Assembly: GCA_038503065.1 (NCBI GenBank)
Contig: JBCAMK010000018.1
Coordinates: 496,001-560,000, forward strand
DNA length: 64,000 nt
Source of the DNA: Paragyromitra xinjiangensis
Taxonomy: Eukaryota; Ascomycota; Pezizomycetes; Pezizales; Discinaceae
Direction: 5' to 3'
Below, piece after piece: positions 1 to 11,016 of the stretch (its first letter is position 1; every line of letters begins with the position of its first letter). A program made the translations under genes and the position numbers. The notes beneath the pieces are model-generated. The model ran no database searches and was not told the origin of the DNA. It saw nothing but the letters and a program-made list of their open reading frames with translations.

Positions 1-45
1 GCTCAGCGAGACCAAACCCACCAATTCGAACATCTTCGAATCAAG

Positions 46-760
46 TTACAGATGCATGTACGTCTCTGTACCATCTGGTTTCAGTATAGTCACCTCACCA
101 CCTTTGGTTGTATATCGATACATGCCATCGTGAAGTCGCTCCGTAATATTCCCGTCTATGTCTTTGTGCCATGTCGTACCCTTTGCTTTGTGAGCTTGTA
201 AATATGAGCTAGTTGAACGAATTAGACTAAAAGAACCTACGTCTTCTCTTCGGATGAATTTCGTACAATCAACGGCGCCCCCGGAGGAGAGGAAGGACTG
301 GAACCAACGAGACCAGGAAGCGGAAGTTCGTGTCTGATACCGACAGGCTTCCCACTGTGCATTTTTGCCGGGGCTGGGAATTCGGTATTTGCTGTGCTGA
401 TAGGTTAAATAATTTGCTTGCACATAGGTGTTGTTTTTATCCCTGCGCATGTAGGAGCATGAGAACTTTGTCGTGTCAGCTGGAGTTCTGGTTGAGGGAA
501 GTTAGTGAGGGAGGGAAAACCTCTTCCGTGGGTGAGTTATCCCAGTACCAGGAACCATCGGCTGACACGAGCAGATTAGCATCAGAAGTGGATGGAAGGT
601 TGGTTTGGTTTGGGTGGTATTTACGGTTATCAAAGCGGATATTAGGGTTAGGAATATACATCGACATTGGCCGTTCTGAAGCTTCGCTCATTGAGTGGGT
701 GAAGTTTAAGGTAGAAGATGGAGATGGGGAGGAAGCAGAAAGTGCGGGGTAGTCAGCCAT
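46..760 (-). CDS. Family protein A: unrecognised two-module small protein
   Basis: I do not recognise this family. Proposed exons are 760-625, 561-521, 465-241 and 180-46, giving 537 nt (178 aa). Module 1 contains DGSWYWDN, then an intron, then a segment with NNTYV. Module 2 contains CTKFIRRED, a phase-0 intron, then GTTWHKDIDGNITER and a DGTETY end. Genes B and C share these modules and the intron positions. Intron 1 carries a TGCTAAT branch site and is a multiple of three (63 nt), so it also reads through. Gene A lacks the intron that B and C have between modules and has a longer Arg/Trp/Ser-rich linker there instead. The start is uncertain: ATG at 760 is used, but Met codons further in (MSEASERP, MSMYIPN) would fit the shorter N termini of B and C better. 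No signal peptide or membrane segment is evident. Function is unknown. Confidence 0.6.
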
Positions 761-2832
761 ATTATGGTTTTGTACCTCCAAGGGACAAGGCTAAGCGTAA
801 TGACAGATTGAGCGTGTCAGGCTGCAGTGAACGGGTATCAGGGTGGTGGCCTGAATTGCAAAACGGTTCCCTTATGCACCCTCTCGTGATCGAGGTATAA
901 AATCTAATGTTAAGAAAACATCATCTGGGTTTCGGGTGCCTTTACTGGGGAGTTGTAGACGATGTAATCCATTTATACATAATTTAGGACAGTACAAGCG
1001 TATGGGGGGTGAAGTTGGAACGGGCAGGGTGCCAAAAAAAGGAGCTCTCACACCTTGGCTGACATGGCTGACGTTCCAACTTCACTCTTCGTAGGTTTGT
1101 GCAGTGTAGCACGGCATTCATCGGGTGTCGTCAAGTTCTTATCACCTAACATAACTCAAGATAATGCTTGCTATCTTTTGCTTCTTCGTCTGATTTGGTC
1201 CTGCAAGCACGGGATGATTCGAGACCTGTTTGACTACTCGCCTCGAGACGCCTCGGGGTTTGGGCCATGACGGAGTCCCCAGAATGCAAAGCTGTTTCAT
1301 ATTGGCTAGCAATGGATTATGCCGTCATTTTGTGTTAATACTTCTAACAGTTGGCTGAGTAGCTAGGGTAGAGAAGCGAGGATAGGAGTCGAGAGAAAGA
1401 AATTTTAGGAACCTAGCATGAATGAAGTTAGGAATATAGAGATGGGGCGACTTGCAGAGATACATACATATGATATTGCAGCGTTGATCATGAAAAATCA
1501 CTCAGCAGCGGGTTAAAGCGTGTAGGGATTTGTGATACGCGACACTTTCCCGATAATAGCCGCTTGCATTCATTTATTGTTGGCTAGTATATCCGAGCTC
1601 CAGAAGCTCCGTTTCGGACTCAGGGATGTCGTTGTGCCTCGGGGCGTATCCTTCTGCTTGCCCCAAAACGCCTCGTGAGCCATGCTAGCCGTAAGAATTT
1701 CACCTCCTCTAGTCAATTTAATGCTTTGTTTAATCTATTGGTCATGATAGGGCCTTATAGAGGCTGATAATATAATTTACAGCAATAAAATTTGTGCAGT
1801 TATATAATTGTTGATATCTTGATTTAAGTACTGGCGCATGTACAGCTGCAGCCCCATCTAAAAGTCCTGCCGCTCCTATCTATCCGACGCTACAACCAAA
1901 GGATTCTAGAGGAATCTAAGGAGCTGAAAATAAAAAGGAGCAAAATATATCTAAATCCTGATGCGCTAAAATAATATTCTACCAGTTTGTATGGCCACTT
2001 ACTGTTGCGGCTTCGGTCTCCCATGCGGTTGGGCTTTAGCGAATTCGAAGGAAGTGGAGTGCCAGGATCCGGGCTTTTCAGATGAGGCTGGACATATTTA
2101 TCTTTTCTCTCCTATTTAGGGTGTTCCCTTTCCCGATGATAAACTCTCGCCTATATTATATGTTTAACTAATCAAGCGAGGGTATGGTTCGGTTGGTAGG
2201 AAGTGGGATGCAGCAATAAATGATAGGCTATGATATTTTTCGTAATAGGGCATCCCGTTTGCCCTAAATTCAAGGACTAAACATTCTACTATTAATAATT
2301 TACCAAAAATCATCCTTACGGCACGACTTGAAGGCCAAATATGTATGGTTCTTGAACACCAAGGGTTAGGGTTTCTCTGGGCATACAACCAGCGGTAAGA
2401 ATCGTGAGCTAGTATATATATATGTATTGGCAAGAATTAGGGCCCCGGAGTAAGAATTACCAGCAGTATTACTTCCTTTAGTCGTGTCTGGACAGAAACC
2501 CTGCGCCCTGACAAGGGCCTATACCATAGCTCGGAGAAACTTCACCCCGACTGAGCACATGTAAAATATTTGGAGTGTTAACATTATATCCACCAAGTGA
2601 TTAATTGTCAATGGGCACATAGAGTATCCGCGGTTATCCCAACCCAAAATTCCGCAAAATCCTTAATTTAACTCCAAATACATGAATAAACGCGAGAACA
2701 AAACAAAACAAAAACTTGATACGTGAAATCACCAACTCGCGAAGTAACTATATAACTAGCAAGGGAATAGTTTTGTTATTTTTTTTGCAATGCTGAAAAT
2801 CAATAGATGGGATATACTAACATTAACCAAAT
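761..2832. other. Intergenic, no supported gene
   Basis: About 2 kb without a convincing gene. Short open frames on both strands lack splice-linked partners or recognisable motifs. Minus-strand 2433-2164 has a faint resemblance to module 1 of the neighbouring family (see findings). A TATAAA-like sequence lies near 895 but has no clear target gene. Confidence 0.5.
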
Positions 2833-3470
2833 TCACTGACGTGGAAAATCATACTTCAAACCAGCAGCGTTGCGCTTGGTATCATTACCACGTGCGTCCC
2901 TGTAGAGGTGTGCCCTATTGGCGTGACGTATAGTCACATTACCGTCTGCATCTATATGACGTGTCGAGCCCTTTAATCTGTAAGTTTGTAGCTCTGTAAA
3001 GACAATATAGAGAGCTCGAGTCTAGCTTGGCTTACTTTTTTTATTCGAAAAACTTTCGTTCCATTAACTAAGGAGTAAATGTAGTTAATATCTATTTCAA
3101 CTAACTAGAGATATTAGATGCGGTACTGACTGGCTTCATTTATCATCACGTTCCCGAACATTCTGAATGGCCTCTGAGGGATGATTCGTCCGCTTGCGTC
3201 CTTAAATTTCAATTGACCATCTGATTCTACGTAAGTTCTATCTCCGTTTTTATGGATGAAAGCGCATGAGCCCTTTTTCTCGTGAGCTAGTGTCCTAATA
3301 CGGGAGATTATGGTTGGGGAAACTTACGTCGACGTTATGCCAATACCAAGAACCGTCATCTGGGAATAATATATTAGCACTAGGAAGGAGTACGTCGGCT
3401 TGAAAGTATACTTACGATTTGGAAAGGGGAGATTAGAAGGATTAAAGGGAAGATTGGAGTATCGAGGCAT
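2833..3470 (-). CDS. Family protein B: unrecognised two-module small protein
   Basis: Five exons are proposed: 3470-3416, 3359-3328, 3272-3131, 3067-3036 and 2970-2833. They sum to 399 nt (132 aa) with every junction in frame. Introns carry GTAAGT, GTCAGT or GTAAGC donors and TGCTAAT or TATTAAC branch sites. Two further introns end in AAAG after an AGCTCAC-like element. Module 1 is DGSWYWHNVD, phase-0 intron, then GSCAFIHKNGDRTYVESDG. Module 2 is NGTKVFRIKK, phase-0 intron, then GSTRHIDADGNVTIR. Exons 2 and 4 are both exactly 32 nt and both lie between a phase-1 and a phase-0 intron, which points to an internal duplication of a two-exon cassette. No signal peptide, membrane helix or catalytic motif is apparent. 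Three TTAGGG repeats lie about 105 bp upstream. Function is unknown. Confidence 0.7.
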
Positions 3471-3574
3471 AGTTTGATTGTTGGACGAAGGCTAGTGAAT
3501 GAGGGGCTGAGTTATTACACAACAAAATCCAACAAAAAAGGGATATAGGATCTCAATAAATAGTAAAGCCAAAT

Positions 3575-3592
3575 GGGTTAGGGTTAGGGTTA
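3575..3592. repeat. Interstitial telomere-type repeat, three TTAGGG units
   Basis: Eighteen bases consist of three perfect head-to-tail TTAGGG units, starting at GGG. The array lies about 105 bp upstream of the gene B start codon. TTAGGG is the usual telomere repeat of filamentous fungi and the recognition sequence of the Tbf1 family, a member of which is encoded at 22.5-25.3 kb. A second, partial run (GGGTTAGGGTT) lies at 2363-2373. Confidence 0.7.
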
Positions 3593-4966
3593 CAGCTCTC
3601 AATTACTCGTTGCCACGGTCTTGAGGGGGGGTTGCTGGAAATGTTGCGAGCTGCGAAGAACCGATACCATGGCGCCGATGGTTATAGCGTCGCCCCAACG
3701 TCTCAGATAAATAATCTAAAGCCATAGCTATAAAGAAAATCGTTGAAGGTATCTAGCTACGGTGTTAGAATAAAATTAAAAATTTGATGCTAAGACTTGA
3801 AATTGATACAGTGAAGGCACGCTGATGCCTATCCCAAAACATGCCAAGACACGTGAAAGGGGCTGCCAGTAGGAGCTGAATCCTGCACATTCGATCCGGA
3901 AAACAAGGCTTATTAAGTATATTCTATATATAGGTAGTTAGATTTTTCCAACTGGAGCCTGTTTCTCAAAACTTTGGACTGCAATAACTGAGGATTTCAA
4001 AATTTTTTAAGCCACTTTCAAAATTCAAATACTCTCTGACCAAAATATTTTGAGGTTCCATTTCAGTTTTTACAGTACAATTCACTCAGGATAGCAAGAG
4101 GAACTTGACTATTACTTTTCATGATTAGTGATGAATATGCTAAATGGCTACATGTCGGTTTATAGTTTTCTGGCAACAGTGGTTGCCTGAAAACCCCCCT
4201 CCTCTCTCCCACGTTATTAGATTCCGGCAGTTTCTGCACAACGTCATTTGCCAGCCCATCCCTCTTTCATTGCTTTTCCGCCTATTCCTGCCCAAACGCA
4301 AATTGCATGTGATATTATACTGCGATGGTGCACACAGCCTCAGCATCAACTTTACATCACCTAGGAAAATTATAAAATTTCCTACAGTAGCAATCGGGTC
4401 TCTTAATGTGAGCGAGATTGGGTTGCTTCATAGGCGGACTAGATATATAGCCCTACGGTACAGCATGCCTCGATCCAACTGTAACGATGAGAAGCACTCT
4501 AAACCACGGGTTAAGCTAGTGGTGAACCGGCCAGACTCTGTTGCATCCATGAGTCCTCTAGTTGGGGCTTAAGAGCGCGTGCACCGACCAGGGAAACTAT
4601 TAAGCTGTCTCAAATACAACGATTACATGTACAGCGCCAGATTTAGCGGTTTGGGAATATGCAATCGTCCATCACCCCGAAGCCAACGCAACATATGTTA
4701 TTTTGGTACGCTCGGAGTTTCCTCCGTTTACCCCATTTCCATCAACCCAGAATGCAGCGGTTATAGCCCTAGCTAAGCAGGTCTGAATTTCTCACCATTC
4801 TAAAAATAAGTAAACACCAATCAGTTGATGTTAAACCCATATAACAGCTGGGCCTGATGCTACTAAGTCTAGCGGAGACAAGGCAGCGCAATTCTAGACC
4901 TGTCCCTATTCTCACATGCACACCTAAAATCATATATATAATTGCGTAACATTCATTGGATTATTG

Positions 4967-5104
4967 TAGTCTCGATTCCAGACCTTTTGGGAAAATCGCT
5001 ATTTATTTTGGGTGGTTGACGCGATTTTTCGTGTAGGGAGAATCCAGATTTTAAACACCAAATATTGAAGGAATCTGGGCGACTGCAACGTGGGCACGAG
5101 ACTA
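4967..5104. mobile_element. MITE-like element, copy 1 (long form)
   Basis: This 138-bp segment, counting the flanking TA dinucleotides, recurs at 31376-31489. The ends are inverted: the left end reads TAGTCTCGATTCCA, and the right end, read on the other strand, is TAGTCTCGTGCCCA. TA lies at both borders, as expected for a Tc1/mariner-type target duplication. It contains no coding capacity. Compared with copy 2 it has 24 extra bases lying between two GATTTT motifs. Confidence 0.75.
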
Positions 5105-6354
5105 GGATTTTTGGTAAACATGATTTTCGGTAAATCAACGGCCTTTGTCACCGAGGTTTTTTTTTTTCCTTGAAAAAAACGAGGCAGACTTCTTAACGAG
5201 AACAAGGACATCCTCGTCTTTAGCTGCGCCTTTTGTCCTACAAACACCCTGGTTGGCCCATTATAGGAACGCAGGCTTTTTTGCCTTCCGCCGCGAGTAA
5301 TTAAAAATCATTGGCACTGCTGTAACGTGCGACATCTCACATTCGGCTTTTCACAGCCCTTGCTCGTTCAAGCAACATCAAAATCAGTGATTTTAGAACT
5401 CTTCTGGCGGGGATTTTTTCCCAATGATTACCGTCTTTAGCATAAGAGGAAGACTGGCGATTGTATTGGTTGATCGATAAGAAGCGAAATACAGCAGGGA
5501 AAGTGAGCGCTGTACTCTATATGCCGCATGATACCATAAATAACGGCCCGAGAGAGTAGGGGCCTCATCATCAGTGACATGTAGCAGCATCGAGTGTTCC
5601 TTGTCGGTTAAACGTGTGTGACTCTTCGCACTTCGCACTATTAGCATGCGTTCATTATTTTACTGTATGCTAATTTTCCTTTTCAGGCGATATAATCTCG
5701 AACGGAGTTGAATTAAGGTCTTTACGCACTTATTAAAGTAATGCAAGACACTGATAAGGCTCGATAAACGCCCAACGAACATTCTCGCTATCCCACCTAA
5801 GCCAATGCATAGACCTGTGGGGGACTTCGTCCTACGTTTTTGTGGGAGTTCTGGTTGGCATTACGTCAACGATGGTACGGCACAGCAGATCGTGTATAGA
5901 CATCCGAGTATTAGTTGGAGATAGACTCGTGCCCCCACCTACCGAGGGTTGCTGCGTACCAGAGGAATTGGAGATACCTCTCAGATTTCTCTTGTTACCG
6001 TTCCCACATTACTCCAACCCCTAGGAAGGAATAATTCCAGACGAAATTCAACTATGTTATCGGATAGTATATTGGGTCGTGGAGCTAAGACTGCCCACTT
6101 TATTATCCACGTGTCCATCAGCGATCATGAGCAATGCTTATTCCAGGATCGCAATCGGACGAGACATGTTTCGCTCTCTCGCAACAAGATAAAATGGGAA
6201 ATCCCGAACTAGCGAATCGGAAACCGAACTCACGGTAGTATTCACTATCAAATTGATTTCTAATATCATCCTGGACCGAAGGAACCCCTAGCTATCAGAG
6301 AGTTTACCTCCAGCCCTCTCACTGAATTGGCAGCTCATCGATTAATAGAATATC

Positions 6355-6972
6355 TTAAAACCCATCTATCTCTGTGCCATCCCGACTGAAAAAGAGGACC
6401 GTGCCTCTTTTGGGCGTGGCTCTAAGTTCGCCATTCTCGAAACGTTCAATTACGTTCCCACCCGAGTCCCTATGCCATACCGAACCCTAATTGTGTGAGC
6501 AACGAGGATAGTTTAACTATAGGGTTAGCAAAACTTACGTCTTCATATTGAATGATCGCCGTTCCGTCCTCTGAAAACCAAAACCAAAAATTGAAATTAA
6601 TAAGCTGCAACCAAGGGGGTTTAGATGTGATACTAACTAGCTATGTCTTCCTGAGATCCATCCCGGAGGCGCTTGGTTGAAATTGTCTTGATTTGTCGCT
6701 CGTTCTCATCCTCGAAGTACACACTTCGATCCAGTCGTACGTAGGTTCTATTAGCGTTCCTATGTATGAAGGTGTACAAGGTTCTCTTCATCTCATGAGC
6801 TAGAGTTCCATAGAGACGGACTTGAGGACGATACTCTTGTAGTATATGTGTTATCCCAATAGATGGTACGGCCATCGCCTAAAAGCAAATAGGATCAATA
6901 TCAATCCAAAAGAGAAGCTATTGGTCTGGGGTAGCGTTCACCAGTCTTAAAGCGGATACCAAGATAACTCAT
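6355..6972 (-). CDS. Family protein C: unrecognised two-module small protein
   Basis: Proposed exons are 6972-6942, 6878-6835, 6785-6638, 6570-6539 and 6486-6355, which sum to 387 nt (128 aa) in frame. The layout matches gene B: phase-1 intron, short exon, phase-0 intron, long exon, then the same series again. Exon 4 is again exactly 32 nt. Module 1 shows GRTIYWDN, then TFIHRNANRTYVR. Module 2 shows DGTAIIQYED, then GSVWHRDSGGNVIERFENG and DGTEIDGF at the C terminus, closely matching the end of protein A. Intron 4 has a perfect GTAAGT donor and a TTGCTAAC element. The 3' splice site of intron 2 (GAAG before AGAACC) is the weakest part of the model. Function is unknown. Confidence 0.68.
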
Positions 6973-8560
6973 AGTAGGAATATTCCAGACGGCCTAATGG
7001 TTGAACCAAGTTTCTCAGGGTGACAAAAAGGTGATGGTGAGGTTGAAGTCTAAAAGATGGACCGATGCGGGGTTCGTAGCAAGATAAATAGCACAACTGA
7101 GGTACTATATTATCCTGTATCGTAGATCCTGGCGTGGCAAGAATAGGTCGCATGTGCAGGTGCTTAATTAAGATAGCCTACAGCCCTCTACTGTTTCTAA
7201 TACTGGAGCTCTTTGTGTAACAAGTTCCGCTTTTTAGAGTGCCTTTCGACTCGTCGTATCCGTATATGTGGGTCCAGCCCATTCTCATCATGCCAGAATT
7301 TTGCGATATAGAACAATACGGGTATCGACAAAGGTATAGCGTAAATTTTATCGGTATTGATAACTGTGTAGATTGTCAACCGGAAAGGATGGATGGGTTG
7401 CCTGAACAGCCACGAGATCGAAGAGATACGCAAAGAAACATCCCCAATTCCTCCGGGGCCTCCCCACCCGCCTCGCACCAAGTATCTTTTCTTGTGTTAC
7501 AAGATCTATTGGAGCTTTGCGAGCTCAGGGGCATTAACTCACCTGTATGCTCTCTACTCTAGGAGGTAACATGTGCATGTGGAGAAGGAACCTACCCCAG
7601 TTGTGCGAATTACGTCATCTAAAATATTCCTATAAGCCTCACGGCTGCGGATATCTATTTAGAGTTGCTTAGAATTAGGTAGCACTCGCCAAGAGTGCGA
7701 TAAAGGCCACAAACATGGCATCCCTAGTAGCGACAAGTTTGACCAATAAATAGCGCTTTGATATGTCTAATAATTAGCCCGGGTACTTTAGGTCCTACAT
7801 CGCAGGGGCTAGACCAAAACTCCACTTTGGCGAAAAATGGCGCATGTGGTTATGTACTTCTACTGGCGAGATATGACCCAACGCTACCCCAAACTATAGC
7901 CAATTTAATGGTAGCAGTTCCTGGATATGCCCAAGTGGTATGAAATACACGCTCTACGAATCATTGCCAAACTACACCACCCTAAAATTTCGGCGCATTC
8001 TATGTCATGTTAGCGTACCTTAAGATCTGCTACCCTAGGCCAAGTATAGCGCCGGGCCGTATCTCGCCAGTATACGGTAGGATAATCGGTCAATTTGTGC
8101 CGTTTACCCCGACAGCCAGGGCTCACGCAAAAGCCCTACGCTGTGGGGAAACCCCAAAGCAAGAATCTTATTCTGTCGGCATGCACCTTTTTAAAGTCTC
8201 GATCGCTGAGATAAATTTAACCGGGAATTTTGTTATTTTTGAAACTACATGCACACCCTGCTAAACTATAGTAGAAATTTCGTGTCAACATATGGGATGG
8301 GGAAGACAGTTGGCGATAATTTAAGAGGGGTTCTGATAGGTTCTAGTAATTCATATACCCTTTACCCAGATACAAGTTCTCCAGGCCTATATACTACAAA
8401 GAGAGGTTGTGGTTATCCTTTTAGAAAAATGCGGAAGTTTCCGGGCTTGGGTGTTATCATCTGACTAATCAACACTCTCACGACGCGGCTTGAACGCGTC
8501 CACCCAACTAACCCCACGACACCATTTCAAACCCCAAATGCCCTATTGTAGACATCCGTC
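6973..8560. other. Intergenic, no supported gene
   Basis: About 1.6 kb between family gene C and EME1, which point away from each other, so both promoters should lie here. Open frames on both strands around 7197-7562 overlap each other and have no recognisable motif. The 100 bases before the EME1 start are C/A-rich. Confidence 0.45.
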
Positions 8561-11016
8561 ATGCTGTTATCTTCTTCTACCAACAGAGGCCTGCTAGAAA
8601 CCCAGATAAGGCAAGTTTATGATGTAACAGGCAAGCCTTTAAACGAGATCAGGATGGATCTGGAACATACCGGTGATGTGCAGAAAACCATTGAAAGGAT
8701 CCACGACGGACAGGTACACTGCCTTCTAGAGTTTTAATTACTCACGCCTCAGTCATGCTAACGGGGGATGAACACGCAGTTCCTTAAGGATACGCCGAGG
8801 GATCCATCCTTCAAAAAGCGCCCTATGCCGCTTAAACAACCATCCCTAAGTCCTCTTAGAAACGAGGGCAGGGGAAACAAGGAACAGGACGGGAAGGGGA
8901 AGGATATTGCGAAGTATGTACCTTGAGACTGCTGATTAAATTAACATCCACTGAGTGCAATACCATCAAAGAGCAGTGCCACAGAGGTTCGAAGTAATCG
9001 ATCTCTGTGACTCGAGCGATGAAGCCGCTTCACCTTTACAGGATTCCAGAAAACCTCCTAAATTTCAACCTACAAAGGCCCTACATAGCACTACTGGGAG
9101 ATCCGACTTTTCAGGGTCCTCTTCAGCTGTCCTAGTGCCATCCTTGGAAATTACAAGGCTTTATGCTGATGACATTGCGATATCAAAGCCAGCCAACTCG
9201 AAATTCCCTGCCTCGAGACGTGAGACTCCGCCTCTCTTTCGCTACAGCCCATCTTCAACTCCAAGTTCTCCTTCCCCTCCACCTCAAGATTCTCCTAGGA
9301 GTAAACGTCCTTTCTCTCCAGTCGCCCTCACAATAACAGATTCTCCTGCTGCTGCGACACCCCAGCCAAGTAAGAAACAGAAGACAGTACACGTCATTGA
9401 TCTAGATACTGAGTCGGAAACCGAGCTGCCTGCACCCTCTCACCGACCTGTAACGAACTTCATTGCTCAGAAAACCTCTAAATTAAGTGAAACTACAAGG
9501 GCACTGCTTCGAGAGTTTGCAGATTATTCCGAAGACGACTCTGATGATTCTGATAACAATCTGAATGGAGACAAGGAGACAAGAAAGGTGGCCAGGACAA
9601 AGGCTCCAACTATAAGAGGGAGGGCAGCACCAACAAAACGAAAATTGAAGGATATCTTAGTGGAAACGGATAACTATAGTGAAGAGGATGAAGAGCATAG
9701 TTCGACAAATAAAAAGCCTAAAAAGGGTGGCCGCTTGTCGGAAACTGAAAAAGCCCGTCGAGAAGCAGAAAAAGAGGAGATTCGGCTATCAAAGCAGCAA
9801 GAAAGAGAGGCCAAAGCAGCAGAGAGGGAAGAAGCAAAGGCTCAGAAAAAACGAGAAAAGGAGGCGAAAGAAGCTGGAAAGAAACGCGAACAGGAATTAC
9901 TCTCAGTCAACAAACTTAAAACTTCAAAGAAGGATTCAGCGCCGGAGATGATTGTAGATATCTCAACAGACTTGGCGGACTCACCGCTTGGTAATCAACT
10001 ACGGAGGTTTCTACTCAGTCTAGGATGCGAGGTTAACCATGAATGGCGTCCGGCAATAGTCAGCGACAGCCTTTGTAGAGTTGTTAAGTGGAGGAGAAAA
10101 GTGAAAGCAGAGTATAGCGAGGAAAAGGGCATGTTCTTGCCACTACCCACGGAGGAGGTACGGAACGAGCGGCATGTCCTAGTATATCTCACCGCCAAAG
10201 AATTTCTCGAGATCTCTATAGGTACTGCTCATCGTGATGGTCTTGCCGAGCATGTTTCACGAATTAAGAGTTTACATCCTGAAAAGAGCGAAGATGTTCG
10301 ATTGATATACCTTATCGAGGGACTAGAGACTCTTTCGAGGAAAAACAAAAACAATCGGAACAGACAGTACCAAAACAGGGTTAGGGCACAACTAGGAACT
10401 GGACAAGGAAGTAGGGAGGCGGTTGATATAGATATCGTTGATGACGATGAAATTGAGGATGCACGTCTAAGGCTACAAGTGATGCATGAATGTTCGATCC
10501 ATGAAACACAAAATGGGGTCGAGTCGATGGAATGGATTAGTAAATTTACTGGCGACATCTCAACTATTCCTTATAAGTCAGTTACCCCAGCTCCTCGTCA
10601 CAGCTCCATGGATTAGACTGACGTAAATAGGAAATCTCGGATGATAGCAGACACGGCCTTCTGTACCGACGTCGGTCAAGTCAAAACTGGCCTCGGAAAG
10701 GTAGATACATACTTGGGGATGCTGGAAGAGATCAATCGGGTCACTCCGAGTGTTGCAAATGGTGTTGCGAGCCAGTATCCTGATGTCCAGGCGCTAGTGA
10801 ACGCGTTTAGATTACATGGAGAAAATGCTCTAGAAAACTTGCCTGTGAGTAGTTATTCTTATTTCATTTTTACCCGGATGATTCTAATACGAGTGGATTT
10901 AACAGAACATCGCCACAAGAGACGGGTTACCAATGAACCGGAATATTGGCGCTGCTTGCAGCAAGAGGATTCATGGAATCTTTATGGGGACAGATCCATC
11001 CGACACAGATGTCTGA
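8561..11016 (+). CDS. EME1: Crossover junction endonuclease subunit Eme1 with N-terminal CUE-like domain
   Basis: This is the non-catalytic partner of Mus81, which together cleave 3' flaps and recombination intermediates in the nucleus. Exons 8561-8713, 8780-8913, 8972-10576, 10631-10844 and 10906-11016 sum to 2217 nt (738 aa). The ERCC4-type region starts near residue 420 (PEMIVDISTD) and runs to the C terminus through FTGDISTIPYKK, TAFCTDVGQVKTG and the MGTDPSDTDV end. A Lys/Glu-rich probable coiled coil precedes it at about 345-400. Two VIDL motifs followed by acidic/serine tracts lie near residues 104 and 237. The big exon has no ATG before the ERCC4 region, so upstream exons are required. 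Those supplied by a GTATGT donor encode a CUE-like stretch (residues about 11-53, ending ERIHDGQFL). The 3' splice site of intron 2 may be 8971 or 8986. The first exons could instead be a separate small gene. Confidence 0.85.

Larger units (their letters stand above)
3471..6354. other. Intergenic with one MITE and a telomere-like repeat
   Basis: Gene-poor sequence between family members B and C. It holds the short TTAGGG array at 3575-3592 and a MITE-like element at 4967-5104, each listed separately. Open frames on the plus strand near 4144-4572 and 5842-6212 show no motif, splice structure or family resemblance, so I do not call them. Confidence 0.5.

Noticed and set aside
5842..6212. Plus-strand overlapping frames
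   Set aside because: No splice context, motif or homologous copy; length is within what chance allows here.
7197..7562. Overlapping open frames on both strands, considered as another family member
   Set aside because: A FWHDENG string faintly resembles the WHxDxxGN motif, but no flanking module, intron pattern or short exon could be found.
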